DNA of 11,050 bases from Baffinella frigidus (taxonomy: Eukaryota > Cryptophyceae > Cryptomonadales > Baffinellaceae): contig MU646426.1 of assembly GCA_026770585.1 (NCBI GenBank), positions 328,860-339,909 on the forward strand. The letters run 5' to 3'. A program made the position numbers and the translations under genes. Under the pieces are notes generated by a model. That model was not told the DNA's origin. It saw only the letters and a program-made list of their open reading frames with translations, and made no database searches. Shown piece by piece: positions 8,109 through 10,963 of the stretch (the stretch's first letter is position 1; each line of letters starts with the position of its first letter).

Positions 8109-10651
8109 CTGTCTGTCTGTCTGTCTGTCTCAATCTCTCTCTTTCTCTCTCTGTCTCTGTCTCTCCCTCTCTCTCCCCTCTCTCTCTCACACACACAAAC
8201 ACACAGACATACACACCTCGGAGAGCAAGTCGTCAGCGAGATGCACTGCGAGAGAGTCGTGGAACTTGCGGAGCGTTGCTGTTAGCGTCGCTGATAGGTA
8301 AACCTGGTTTAGGGTGTGGGCGGGGTTTAGGGTTTAGGGTTAAGACACACATGGGGGGTTGGGATCGTCTAGGGTTCAGGCTGTCAGTGTCGCTGAGAGG
8401 TACACCTGGTTTAGGGGCGGGGTTTAGGGTGTAGGGTTGAGACACACATGGGGGGTTGGGATCGTTTAGGGTTTAGGCTGTCAGCTGAGAGGTACATCTA
8501 GTTTGGGGATTGGGGATTGGGGATTGGGGTTTGGGGTTTGGGGTTTAGGGTTTAGGGTTTAGGTTTCAGGGTTTAGGATTTTGGGTTTTGGGTTTAGAGT
8601 TTAGAGTTTTGGGTTTAGGGTTTCGGGTTTAGGGTTTAGGGTTTGGGGTTTGTGGTTTATGGTTTGTGGTTTGTGGTTTGTGGTTTGTGGTTTGTGGTTT
8701 GTGGTTTGTGGTTTGTGGTTTGTGGTTTGTGGTTTGTGGTTTTGAGATTTGGGGTTTGGGGTGTGGGGTTTTGGGTCTGGGGTTTGGGGTTTGGGGTTTG
8801 GGGTTTGGGGTGTAGGGTATAGGGTCCAAGAGGGATCCCAGCTCGATGTACAACCTTTCAGAACAGCGGGGCTGCGTATCTTTAGTAGCAAGCGGTGATG
8901 ACAGACCTGGTTGAACTTGCCCTTCTGAACTTTGAGGTTGCACTTGATGAGGTAGGGTTCGCAATCTCGGACTCTACACCCTGAAACCTAAACACCAAAG
9001 CTCAAACACCAAAGCCCGACACCGCGGGTGTTTCTTTAGTGGGGGGCGAACCTGGTTGTACTTACCCTTCTGAACTTTGAGAAGGCACTTGATGAGGTAG
9101 GGTTTGCACTCGGCCCACGGGACTAACCCCAACACCCACAGCCCGCAGCCCAAACCCTCCGGGTGCGGGAAAGTTACACAATCTCAAAGAGTCCCACGAA
9201 AACCTCAAATTCCGTAGTGGGATTACCTGGTTGTACTTGCCCTTCTGGACTTTGAGGAGGCACTTGATGAGGTAGGGCTCGCACTCGGCCCATGGGAGCT
9301 TCCGCAGCTGCATCGCCACCTCCTCCTCTGCGCATGAATCAACTTGATTGGGCAACCATACAATCGCGAAATCATTGGTGTTGCAGAACGGAATCCAGCC
9401 GAGCGCTACCGCGCGAGCAACTTAATAGGGCAACGGCCTGAAAATGGGGTAGTTAGGCCTACGGGATTGCCTAGGACCTCCTACCGTAGGCCGAGACGTT
9501 TTGGTCCTAAGAGGGGGTGGCGATGCAGCTGCATCGCCACCTCCTCCTCTGCGCAGCGCAGGTTATACCGATGGGAGCTCAACAGGTTATGATGCTCCTC
9601 CTCCTCTGCGAGAGAAACGCGCTTCGATTACGGTACGCTGCGGAGGAGGCTGTGGTTATGCCAGGTTATGAGGCCGGGTACCCAACAGGTTATGGTCCTG
9701 ATCCGCATCCGACCCCGCAGCGCGAGTGGCACCGCACTCATCCTGACTTCCCGAGGTGCCATCCCGAGGCGGGCCTGTCTTTCCCGAGGCCCGCCTCGGG
9801 ATGGATAGGCCCGCCTCAGGATGGGCCCGCCTCGGGATGGATGGGCCCGCCTCGGGATCAACCCCCGGGCCAATGCCGTCAAAGACGCCCCCATCACACA
9901 GTAAGGACACACACTCAAAAAGTCCAGCATGGTGACAAGGCCTCACTCGGTGCCTTCTTCGGGTTGGAAGGTCGGACCAACCTGGACGACATGCACAAAT
10001 GCGAATTCAAGGTTGAGGCACCCTAATTCTATCAAGTGTTGCCTGGTACGTATGCAACATTATCGGTGAAGAGCAGGTATCGGATGTACTCGTGCATCGG
10101 CGGGCGCACCTGCTCGGGCAGCAAATGTAGGTTCCGAGACACTCTCATCCTGGGTAGTATTTCTGAGAAATACGATCCTGGCAACGAAAATTACTACACA
10201 CCGGACATTTTCAGTCACGTCCGTGTAGTAATTTTCGTTGCAAATCGAATCGGAGATCCCCGAAATGGTATTTCTCAGAAATACTCGCCGGGATGAACTC
10301 CGAGTAGGAGTCCCTGCTCAGACACAGCCTCGGTGGCGGTGCATACATGGCGGCCGTGTTGGGAGTAATAAACGCCTTTCGCCGTGATCGGGGGTCCACA
10401 CGAGGCTATCCATGCGAACAGAATAAAAGGACATTTTAAAATTTGTGGGGAAATGATCACGTTTCCGTACGGATGTCCGTACGGAAACGTGATCAAATGC
10501 TGACTTTTGGCGTGTTTCCTGGGCAATAATCAATTAACTTATGAATCTGTTCACATATGTAGCCTCGTGTGGGTGGGGGATAATAACCTGTGGCCTTGGA
10601 AAGGACGGTGAAGAGCAGGTAGCGGATGTATTCATGCATCGGCGGCCGCAC
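142..10651 (-). CDS. UPF2: UPF2/NMD2 nonsense-mediated decay factor, internal part (11 exons)
   Basis: UPF2 is the scaffold of nonsense-mediated mRNA decay. In known homologues its third MIF4G domain binds UPF3 and its C-terminal region binds and activates the helicase UPF1. Joined coordinates on the minus strand are 10651-10588, 9327-9227, 8303-8217, 7437-7368, 6416-6307, 5804-5754, 5188-5114, 4408-4322, 3466-3373, 1978-1860 and 249-142. The 966-bp product reads 322 codons without a stop and every junction is GT...CAG. Blocks recognisable from plant and animal UPF2, in family order, are [83 protein letters not shown] and [15 protein letters not shown], followed by an acidic linker. The piece is open at both ends: the N-terminal MIF4G domains would lie right of the window and the UPF1-binding end left of it. 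Codons are GC-rich. Exon identities come from recalled family sequences, without a database search. Least certain are the end of the eighth exon and the second half of the ninth. Confidence 0.9.
269..296. repeat. Perfect 28-bp AT-rich palindrome
   Basis: AAATTTAGATAAAT is followed directly by its reverse complement, and most of it repeats again to about 318. It lies just upstream of the exon 11 acceptor and could form a hairpin in the transcript. Confidence 0.95.
401..438 (-). pseudogene. Partial copy of UPF2 exon 11 (5' part)
   Basis: The segment matches the acceptor-side half of exon 11 (GGG...ACGCGTTCAACGAGGG) with several changes and stops before the GMSLDEE part. A decoy acceptor ACGCAG remains at its upstream edge. 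Of the three exon 11 copies this is the closest to the real exon and the most diverged. Confidence 0.8.
672..720 (-). pseudogene. Partial copy of UPF2 exon 11 (5' part)
   Basis: It matches exon 11 from its acceptor edge to the MPRV codons (plus strand GGCACGCGCGGCAT...). The glycine stretch has become an uninterrupted run of about 12 G. A CTAAACGCAG acceptor-like sequence is kept upstream. Confidence 0.85.
911..957 (-). pseudogene. Partial copy of UPF2 exon 11 (5' part)
   Basis: It encodes a [13 protein letters not shown]-like peptide next to ACGCAG, then leaves the exon sequence exactly where the other two copies do. A large CCCTAAA-type array (in transcript sense) lies directly upstream of the decoy acceptor. 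Confidence 0.85.
974..1166. repeat. Telomere-like heptamer array (TTTAGGG/TTCAGGG)
   Basis: About 27 heptamers, mostly TTTAGGG and TTCAGGG with a few GTCTAGG variants, read on the plus strand (CCCTAAA in the UPF2 transcript). It is interstitial, within an intron, so it is not a chromosome end. Confidence 0.95.
1285..1405 (-). pseudogene. Partial copy of UPF2 exon 10 with insertion
   Basis: It matches the 3' two-thirds of exon 10 ([19 protein letters not shown] ... LAGVEKAE) and keeps a GTGCGG donor. It is interrupted at 1311-1347 by a 37-bp TATATA-rich block that replaces two bases of the exon copy. Confidence 0.88.
1416..1503. repeat. CT and CTGT microsatellite
   Basis: CT-rich sequence passes into about 11 CTGT units (1459-1502). 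A second CTGT run occurs near 1715-1768, between the two donor-side copies of exon 10 and exon 10 itself, showing that copy plus microsatellite was duplicated as one module. Confidence 0.92.
1594..1680 (-). pseudogene. Partial copy of UPF2 exon 10 (3' part)
   Basis: It encodes [20 protein letters not shown], then ALAGVEKAE, and ends at GCGGAG before GTGCGG, a donor in the same place as in the real exon. The 5' end with the acceptor is missing and is replaced by a CA/GT microsatellite. Confidence 0.9.
1681..1830. repeat. CA, CT and CTGT microsatellites
   Basis: CACACA, then CTCT, then about 13 CTGT units, then CT-rich sequence; the second copy of the module seen at 1416-1560. Confidence 0.92.
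1860..1978 (-). CDS. UPF2: UPF2 window exon 10: acidic linker
   Basis: Entered in phase 1, the exon reads [20 protein letters not shown], then [20 protein letters not shown], ending in phase 0. UPF2 proteins carry a long Asp/Glu-rich, low-complexity linker between the third MIF4G domain and the UPF1-binding region, which this composition fits. Acceptor TCCACAG before GTGGGC; donor GTCGAG before GTACGT, the best donor in the window. Four partial copies surround it. Confidence 0.85.
2041..2093 (-). pseudogene. Partial copy of UPF2 exon 10 (5' part)
   Basis: It encodes [18 protein letters not shown] from an acceptor-like GCGTAG, then ends within the exon; donor side absent. Confidence 0.88.
2236..2323 (-). 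pseudogene. Partial copy of UPF2 exon 10 with stop codon
   Basis: It matches exon 10 from its acceptor edge to the SDDE region. The Glu codon after GGP has become TAA, and a C run replaces the DS codons. The acceptor position has become an A run ending in AG. Confidence 0.88.
2401..2600. repeat. 57-bp minisatellite, about 3.5 units
   Basis: Units starting ACATTTAAAGTAAGACCACA begin near 2401, 2458 and 2515, and each carries AAGAAGAGCATGAAGAAGAT. The third unit joins a truncated fourth within its tail. The period is a multiple of three but stop codons interrupt the plus frames. Confidence 0.93.
2650..2830. mobile_element. Foldback (MITE-like) element, family 1
   Basis: The left part (CTGGAAAGTTCGGTAGTTTC, then CCTAC-GATTTAGGTAGG) matches the element at 3782-3930. 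The right part (GCCTGAAAATGGGGTAGTTA to CCTAGGACCAAAACG) matches the copy at 9432-9510. Internal inverted repeats around GGTAGGTAG and CCTAGGACC suggest a hairpin-forming non-autonomous element. No coding capacity. Confidence 0.7.
2861..3062. repeat. Duplicated module with GAC/GAA and GAG triplet tracts
   Basis: CACTCAT-TTCAGGCTC-TGCG-AATAAACAA occurs at 2861 and 2997, each time followed by a triplet tract: GAC then GAA at about 2891-2930, and GAG at about 3031-3060. In the UPF2 transcript these are CTT/GTC/CTC pyrimidine runs. A partial copy of exon 9 follows each tract. Confidence 0.8.
2958..2989 (-). pseudogene. Partial copy of UPF2 exon 9 (3' end)
   Basis: A short match to the last ten codons of exon 9 (GCCCTCGCCGTCGTCCG...), with GTTCCC at the donor position. 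Confidence 0.72.
3074..3140 (-). pseudogene. Partial copy of UPF2 exon 9 (3' part)
   Basis: It reads [21 protein letters not shown] on the minus strand before a GTACCC donor. It lacks the [10 protein letters not shown] half and the acceptor. Confidence 0.82.
3287..3320 (-). pseudogene. Partial copy of UPF2 exon 9 (3' end)
   Basis: It matches the last 11 codons of exon 9 and keeps GTACCC at the donor position; diverged further upstream. Confidence 0.75.
3373..3466 (-). CDS. UPF2: UPF2 window exon 9: [11 protein letters not shown] linker
   Basis: The exon reads [20 protein letters not shown], then [11 protein letters not shown], ending in phase 1. The first half resembles the LEREFLIKLG stretch after the LRP helix in animal UPF2. 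The second half is not conserved in homologues I recall and is tied to the gene by phase: the last G joins GT of the next exon to give GGPEGEG. Acceptor CTTACAG before GAGGCG; donor CCCTCG before GTACCC, a border also kept in three partial copies. The opposite strand reads as an acidic peptide and carries a GTAAGT at 3469, but its frame has no partner exons. Confidence 0.68.
3686..3738. repeat. Hairpin around AAGTGGCAACAT
   Basis: ATGTTGCCACTTTTAGATTT (3686) pairs with AAATCTACAAGTGGCAACAT ending at 3738, around an A-rich loop. AAGTGGCAACA recurs twice more to the right, at 3743 and about 3944, bracketing the family 1 foldback element. Confidence 0.88.
3782..3930. mobile_element. Foldback (MITE-like) element, family 1, complete
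   Basis: Perfect 20-bp terminal inverted repeats: CCTGGAAAGTTCGGTAGTTT at 3782-3801 and its reverse complement at 3911-3930. A second inner inverted pair, CCTAGGACCAAAAT against ATTTTGG-CT, lies inside. About 149 bp, no ORF. Two related pieces are at 2650-2830 and 9432-9510. Confidence 0.85.
3989..4153. mobile_element. MITE-like element, family 2
   Basis: Terminal inverted repeats of 22 bp (3989-4010 and 4132-4153; CACGAGGCT-TCCATGCGAACA) differ at one position. Inner arms TTGGTCACGT (4046) and ACGTGACCAA (4077) plus TTTTGTGG/CCACAAA make nearly the whole 165 bp fold back. A related copy is at 10396-10572. No ORF and no certain target-site duplication. Confidence 0.87.
4224..4246. repeat. 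Piece of family 3 foldback repeat
   Basis: A 23-bp exact match (CTGGCAACGAAAATTACTAC plus ACA) to one inner arm of the element at 10144-10298. It lies 70 bp from a family 2 element, as the complete copy does at the other locus. Confidence 0.85.
4322..4408 (-). CDS. UPF2: UPF2 window exon 8: [15 protein letters not shown] helix
   Basis: Twenty-nine codons in phase 0 read [20 protein letters not shown], then DWKRAESGE. They align with UPF2 LPLDIEFDLQDLFANLRP and PIDIDYMISDTLELLRP. The acceptor CGGCAG before GAGAGG gives the family spacing after HFQRY-MGK. An upstream CAG (before TACCAC, about 4468) would add about 20 residues in frame. The donor, GGCGAG before GTCACC, is weak. Another at 4303 (GTAGGA) is possible but would leave phase 1 and break the next exon's frame. 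Confidence 0.85.
4552..4602 (-). pseudogene. Partial copy of UPF2 exon 8 (5' part)
   Basis: It encodes [17 protein letters not shown], with GGAAG before GAG at the acceptor position, then departs from the exon before the ELRP codons. Confidence 0.9.
4671..4771. repeat. Telomere-like heptamer array (TTCAGGG/TTTAGGG)
   Basis: Degenerate heptamers GGTTCAG, GGTTCCG and GGTTTAG on the plus strand, about 70 bp upstream (transcript sense) of the exon 8 copy. Confidence 0.9.
4780..4830 (-). pseudogene. Partial copy of UPF2 exon 7 (3' part)
   Basis: It encodes [17 protein letters not shown] and ends at GGCAAG before GTCTCC, so the donor GT is kept. The upstream edge is TATTAG, an AG that would enter out of frame relative to exon 7. 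Confidence 0.9.
4950..5002 (-). pseudogene. Partial copy of UPF2 exon 7 (3' part), donor lost
   Basis: It encodes [17 protein letters not shown]. The bases after GGCAAG are AAACCT where the real exon has GTACCT, so the donor is destroyed. It shares FQ-to-LL with the copy at 4780, which suggests one copy was made from the other. Confidence 0.9.
5114..5188 (-). CDS. UPF2: UPF2 window exon 7: [15 protein letters not shown]
   Basis: Twenty-five codons in phase 0 read [20 protein letters not shown], then YVMGK. Plant and animal UPF2 have YFDRGSSKKRLDxFLxHFQRY at this point, directly after CG(Q/H). Acceptor CGCGCAG before CATTTC; donor GGCAAG before GTACCT. Three partial copies lie within 350 bp; only this one has both splice sites and a full frame. 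Confidence 0.93.
5208..5462. repeat. Short CAGTCAATATACGTATAT repeats
   Basis: At least eight variants of GTCAATATACGTATAT-(TG) occur at 5208-5310 and 5389-5462, on both sides of the exon 7 copy. Several are self-complementary (ATATACGTATAT). Confidence 0.88.
5315..5374 (-). pseudogene. Partial copy of UPF2 exon 7 (5' part)
   Basis: It encodes [20 protein letters not shown] and then leaves the exon before YVMGK. The CAG of the acceptor has become CAT; the GCGCGC upstream flank is kept. Nearly identical to the real exon, so recent. Confidence 0.92.
5659..5753. repeat. 21-bp tandem array at the exon 6 donor
   Basis: GTGTCTAAC-type units start near 5659, 5680, 5701, 5722 and 5743, alternating CCTCA and ACTCG cores. 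In the transcript the first unit begins with the donor GT of the intron, so the array appears to be built from the donor itself. Confidence 0.93.
5754..5804 (-). CDS. UPF2: UPF2 window exon 6: [17 protein letters not shown]
   Basis: Seventeen codons in phase 0 read [17 protein letters not shown]. After DPPQ from the preceding exon this reproduces the UPF2 stretch DPPE-(H/D)xFRIRxVxxxLxTCG, so the assignment is secure despite the 51-bp length. Acceptor CCTCAG before GACTGC; donor GGCCAG before GTGTCA. The donor is the first unit of a 21-bp tandem array that fills the start of the following intron. Confidence 0.92.
5805..6306 (-). other. UPF2: UPF2 intron between window exons 5 and 6
   Basis: A 502-bp intron (GTACGA...CTCAG). 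Both ends lie in the same 13-bp direct repeat CCTGAGGCGGGTC (plus strand, 6306-6318 and 5804-5816). It contains GCCGTTTCAGTAAAGTCACT repeats, a 21-bp pair near 6232-6275 and further GAGGCGGG motifs. No exon copies. Confidence 0.88.
5829..5910. repeat. Three GCCGTTTCAGTAAA units
   Basis: GCCGTTTCAGTAAA-CACTTTCT units of 24 bp start near 5829, 5854 and 5887, with spacers of 1 and 9 bp. Confidence 0.92.
6307..6416 (-). CDS. UPF2: UPF2 window exon 5: GELYND...FDTLY
   Basis: Entered in phase 1, it reads [19 protein letters not shown], then [21 protein letters not shown]2 proteins have GELYNY, then a V(D/E)S-VIF-TLY helix, a short variable loop and LDPPE. Acceptor ACGCAG before GCGAGC; donor GCCTCAG before GTACGA. 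A reading upstream of the acceptor (MLYA) is open only to an in-frame TAA, so the acceptor used here is the only CAG that also fits the phase. No partial copy of this exon was found. Confidence 0.9.
6616..6770. mobile_element. Foldback (MITE-like) element with perfect 37-bp arms
   Basis: The arms 6616-6652 and 6734-6770 (CTAGCTCTGTCCCACTTCGA and onward) are perfect reverse complements. Inside, a C run/G run and GAATTTTGTCAGGT against ACCTGAGAAATTTT continue the pairing imperfectly. 155 bp, single copy in this window, no ORF. Confidence 0.88.
6933..7316. mobile_element. MITE-like element with nested inverted repeats
   Basis: Perfect 22-bp terminal inverted repeats (6933-6954 and 7295-7316; AAACTGAGTCACGTTACACC plus CA). 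A second pair of 32-bp arms, one mismatch (7153-7184 and 7265-7296; around TGTGAAACATCCGTGTGA), overlaps the right terminus. The total is 384 bp. The right end lies 51 bp upstream of the exon 4 donor edge on the plus strand. No transposase reading. Confidence 0.87.
7368..7437 (-). CDS. UPF2: UPF2 window exon 4: [14 protein letters not shown] segment
   Basis: The exon reads [14 protein letters not shown], then RLLSLMKLL, and ends with the first base of a Gly codon (phase 1). It occupies the place of the plant stretch IRLGLELNDYAMQQ followed by KRVAHMRFLG, between the VLEE helix and GELYN. Acceptor GGGCAG before ATTCGG, preceded by an unusual G run in place of a clear pyrimidine tract; donor CTTCTGG before GTACGC. 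The phase and the Gly split agree exactly with the next exon. Confidence 0.82.
7521..7563 (-). pseudogene. Partial copy of UPF2 exon 4 (5' part)
   Basis: It encodes [14 protein letters not shown] with acceptor CCCAG before ATCCGG, and ends before RLLSLMK. Its support for the acceptor position is independent, because exon edge and CAG are both conserved. Next to it GTTAACTTTAGGCAC is repeated twice (7476, 7500). Confidence 0.9.
7733..7787. repeat. GCCCGCCTCGGGAC triplet repeat
   Basis: Three units of about 20 bp (GCCCGCCTCGGGAC plus TGACAG or AAACAA). The motif is related to the end of exon 5 and recurs near 6120, 6290 and 9761-9860. Confidence 0.92.
7792..7855 (-). pseudogene. Partial copy of UPF2 exon 3 with internal deletion
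   Basis: It matches exon 3 from the donor edge (CCGAG before GTGCGT) to the TLTATLRKF codons. About 14 bases around the HLADD codons are missing, which breaks the frame. Confidence 0.88.
7878..7984. repeat. CT/CTGT microsatellite
   Basis: TCTCTCTGTCTCTC-type tract directly upstream (transcript sense) of the deleted exon 3 copy; a similar tract lies at 8072-8190 in the same position relative to the next copy. Confidence 0.93.
7990..8071 (-). pseudogene. Near-complete copy of UPF2 exon 3, acceptor replaced
   Basis: It is almost identical to exon 3 and keeps an excellent donor, CCGAG before GTATGT. The first codons (VY) and the true acceptor are replaced by a CT/GA microsatellite. The nearest AG, CTATCAG before CGACGC, would add the copy out of frame. 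It could act as a frame-breaking cassette exon or simply be inert. Confidence 0.88.
8072..8210. repeat. CT, CTGT and CA microsatellites
   Basis: CT run, five CTGT units, more CT and a CACACA stretch, ending at the donor of exon 3. Confidence 0.93.
8217..8303 (-). CDS. UPF2: UPF2 window exon 3: [18 protein letters not shown] helix pair
   Basis: Twenty-nine codons in phase 0 read [16 protein letters not shown], then [13 protein letters not shown], and align with plant UPF2 IHLIASLTAGLSRYHD followed by an AVVDEVLEE-type helix. The acceptor AAACCAG before GTTTAC lies inside a CCCTAAA repeat. The donor is CCGAG before GTGTGT. Of five copies of this exon in the flanking introns and here, this is the only one with both ends and an open frame. 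Confidence 0.9.
8381..8405 (-). pseudogene. Short copy of UPF2 exon 3 start
   Basis: It encodes VYLSATLT after an AAACCAG acceptor, then departs from the exon. Confidence 0.85.
8478..8497 (-). pseudogene. Short copy of UPF2 exon 3 start
   Basis: MYLS codons after an AACTAG acceptor; shorter relative of the copy at 8381, five bases deleted. Confidence 0.75.
8501..8825. repeat. Heptamer array with TTTGGGG, TTTAGGG and TTTGTGG blocks
   Basis: Heptamers throughout, but the variant changes by block: GATTGGG, then TTTAGGG, then about 13 TTTGTGG units at 8650-8742, then TTTGGGG. Each variant is locally homogeneous. Confidence 0.95.
8907..8963 (-). pseudogene. Partial copy of UPF2 exon 2 (3' part)
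   Basis: It encodes [18 protein letters not shown] and ends at AACCAG before GTCTGT; donor kept, 5' half absent. Confidence 0.9.
9052..9122 (-). pseudogene. Partial copy of UPF2 exon 2 (3' part), open frame
   Basis: It encodes [16 protein letters not shown], then QKGKYNQ, with donor AACCAG before GTTCGC. The AG at its upstream edge (GGTTAG before TCCCGT) has the phase to accept exon 1 directly, so use in place of exon 2 would stay in frame and lose about ten residues. Confidence 0.9.
9227..9327 (-). CDS. UPF2: UPF2 window exon 2: [16 protein letters not shown] block
   Basis: Entered in phase 1 and leaving in phase 0, the exon reads [19 protein letters not shown], then [15 protein letters not shown]. 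This is the most diagnostic part of the window: plant UPF2 has LRKLPWNECEPYLVKC followed by a KVHRGRYGQ-like stretch. Acceptor GCGCAG before AGGAGG; donor AACCAG before GTAATC. Spliced to exon 1 it gives [18 protein letters not shown], the same spacing as human LSKVTTEKVLRQMRKLPW. Confidence 0.93.
9432..9510. mobile_element. Foldback element piece, family 1
   Basis: It matches the right part of the element at 2650-2830 (GGCCTGAAAATGGGGTAGTT, then CCTAGGACCTCCTACCGTA). GGCCTACGG and CCGTAGGCC form a hairpin; CCAAAACG/CGTTTTGG lies in the opposite orientation relative to the first copy. Confidence 0.82.
9525..9548 (-). pseudogene. Short copy of UPF2 exon 2 start
   Basis: AGGAGGAGGTGGCGATGCAG with its GCGCAG acceptor is repeated here; the rest of the exon is missing. 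Confidence 0.82.
9761..9860. repeat. CCCGCCTCGGGATGG tandem cluster
   Basis: About six copies of GGCCCGCCTCGGGATGG at roughly 20-bp spacing, the first pair in inverted orientation (CCCGAGGCGGG). Confidence 0.93.
10064..10109 (-). pseudogene. Partial copy of UPF2 exon 1 (5' part)
   Basis: It encodes [15 protein letters not shown] after GAGCAG, then continues DNVAY to a GTACCA where exon 1 has VLSKAT. It is the one copy that breaks the polarity rule: it lies downstream of its exon yet keeps the acceptor side. Confidence 0.88.
10144..10298. mobile_element. Foldback (MITE-like) element, family 3
   Basis: Imperfect 30-bp terminal arms (10144-10173 and 10268-10298, sharing GTATTTCTGAGAAATAC or its C variant) and perfect inner 18-bp arms CAACGAAAATTACTACAC (10182-10199; reverse complement 10213-10230). 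No ORF. One inner arm recurs at 4224. Confidence 0.86.
10396..10572. mobile_element. MITE-like element, family 2
   Basis: The left end CCACACGAGGCTATCCATGC pairs with the right end at 10548-10572, imperfectly in its inner part. At the centre, perfect 20-bp arms TGATCACGTTTCCGTACGGA (10454-10473) and 10476-10495 have a 2-base spacer. A related copy is at 3989-4153. Confidence 0.87.
10588..10651 (-). CDS. UPF2: UPF2 window exon 1: start of third MIF4G domain
   Basis: The exon reads V followed by [20 protein letters not shown] and ends in phase 1. It matches the opening helix of the third MIF4G domain in UPF2 (human RPPMHQYVRKLLYKDLSKVT), including the LSKAT end that distinguishes it from two partial copies nearby. 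The acceptor is CCCCAG before GTGCGG and the donor is CACAG before GTTATT. Upstream of the acceptor the transcript carries a run of CCCGAAA heptamers. One base carried over plus the next exon's AG restores a Glu codon. Confidence 0.9.
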
Positions 10652-10657
10652 CTGGGG

Positions 10658-10739
10658 ATTAGGGTTTCGGGATTCGGGTTTCGGGTTTCGGGTTTCGGGT
10701 TTCGGGTTTCGGGTTTCGGGTTTCGGGTTCAGGGTTTAG
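10658..10739. repeat. Heptamer array (TTTCGGG)
   Basis: About nine GGGTTTC units, directly upstream of the exon 1 acceptor in transcript sense (CCCGAAA). TTCAGGG and TTTAGTG variants lie at the right end. Confidence 0.95.
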
Positions 10740-10875
10740 TGCACCTGCTCTCGCCCCCTCCACGCAAGGTCACACATGCGAATTTGAGGTTGAGGCACCC
10801 TGATTTTATCAAGAGTTGCCTGTTGCCGGCAACACTTGATCAAATTAGGACAATGGCACGTATGCAACATTATCA

Positions 10876-10919
10876 GTGAAGAGCAGGTATCGGATGTACT
10901 CGTGCATCGGCGGGCGCAC
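10876..10919 (-). pseudogene. Partial copy of UPF2 exon 1 (5' part)
   Basis: It encodes [15 protein letters not shown] after AACCAG, followed by DNVAY as in the copy at 10064. The shared flanks (CGTATGCAACATTATC and GGCAAATGTAG) show that these two copies derive from each other. Confidence 0.88.
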
Positions 10920-10963
10920 CTGGTTGGGCGGCAAATGTAGTCAGCGGTGTCTAGCATGCCCCA

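Larger units (their letters stand above)
7438..8216 (-). other. UPF2: UPF2 intron between window exons 3 and 4
   Basis: The 779-bp intron (GTGTGT...GGCAG) holds two donor-side copies of exon 3 separated by CT/CTGT microsatellites, a CCCGCCTCGGGAC triple repeat, G/C homopolymer runs near 7590 and one acceptor-side copy of exon 4. Confidence 0.87.
8304..9226 (-). other. UPF2: UPF2 intron between window exons 2 and 3
   Basis: The 923-bp intron (GTAATC...ACCAG) has two donor-side copies of exon 2 at one end and two short acceptor-side copies of exon 3 at the other, with about 320 bp of heptamer arrays between. A unit of about 90 bp (GACACACATGGGGGGTTGGG, heptamers, exon 3 start) is tandemly repeated at about 8300-8500. 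Confidence 0.87.
9328..10587 (-). other. UPF2: UPF2 intron between window exons 1 and 2
   Basis: The 1260-bp intron (GTTATT...GCGCAG) holds a short acceptor-side copy of exon 2, a family 1 foldback piece, a CCCGCCTCGGG cluster, a partial copy of exon 1, a family 3 foldback element and a family 2 element that ends 15 bp from exon 1. The stretch 9870-10020 has no recognised feature. Confidence 0.82.

Noticed and set aside
9517-10026. 169-codon plus-strand open frame
   Set aside because: Pro/Gly-rich reading of the CCCGCCTCGGG cluster with no conserved features.
10541-10879. 112-codon plus-strand open frame
   Set aside because: It is antisense to exon 1 and then reads through the TTTCGGG array as a GFRVS repeat.
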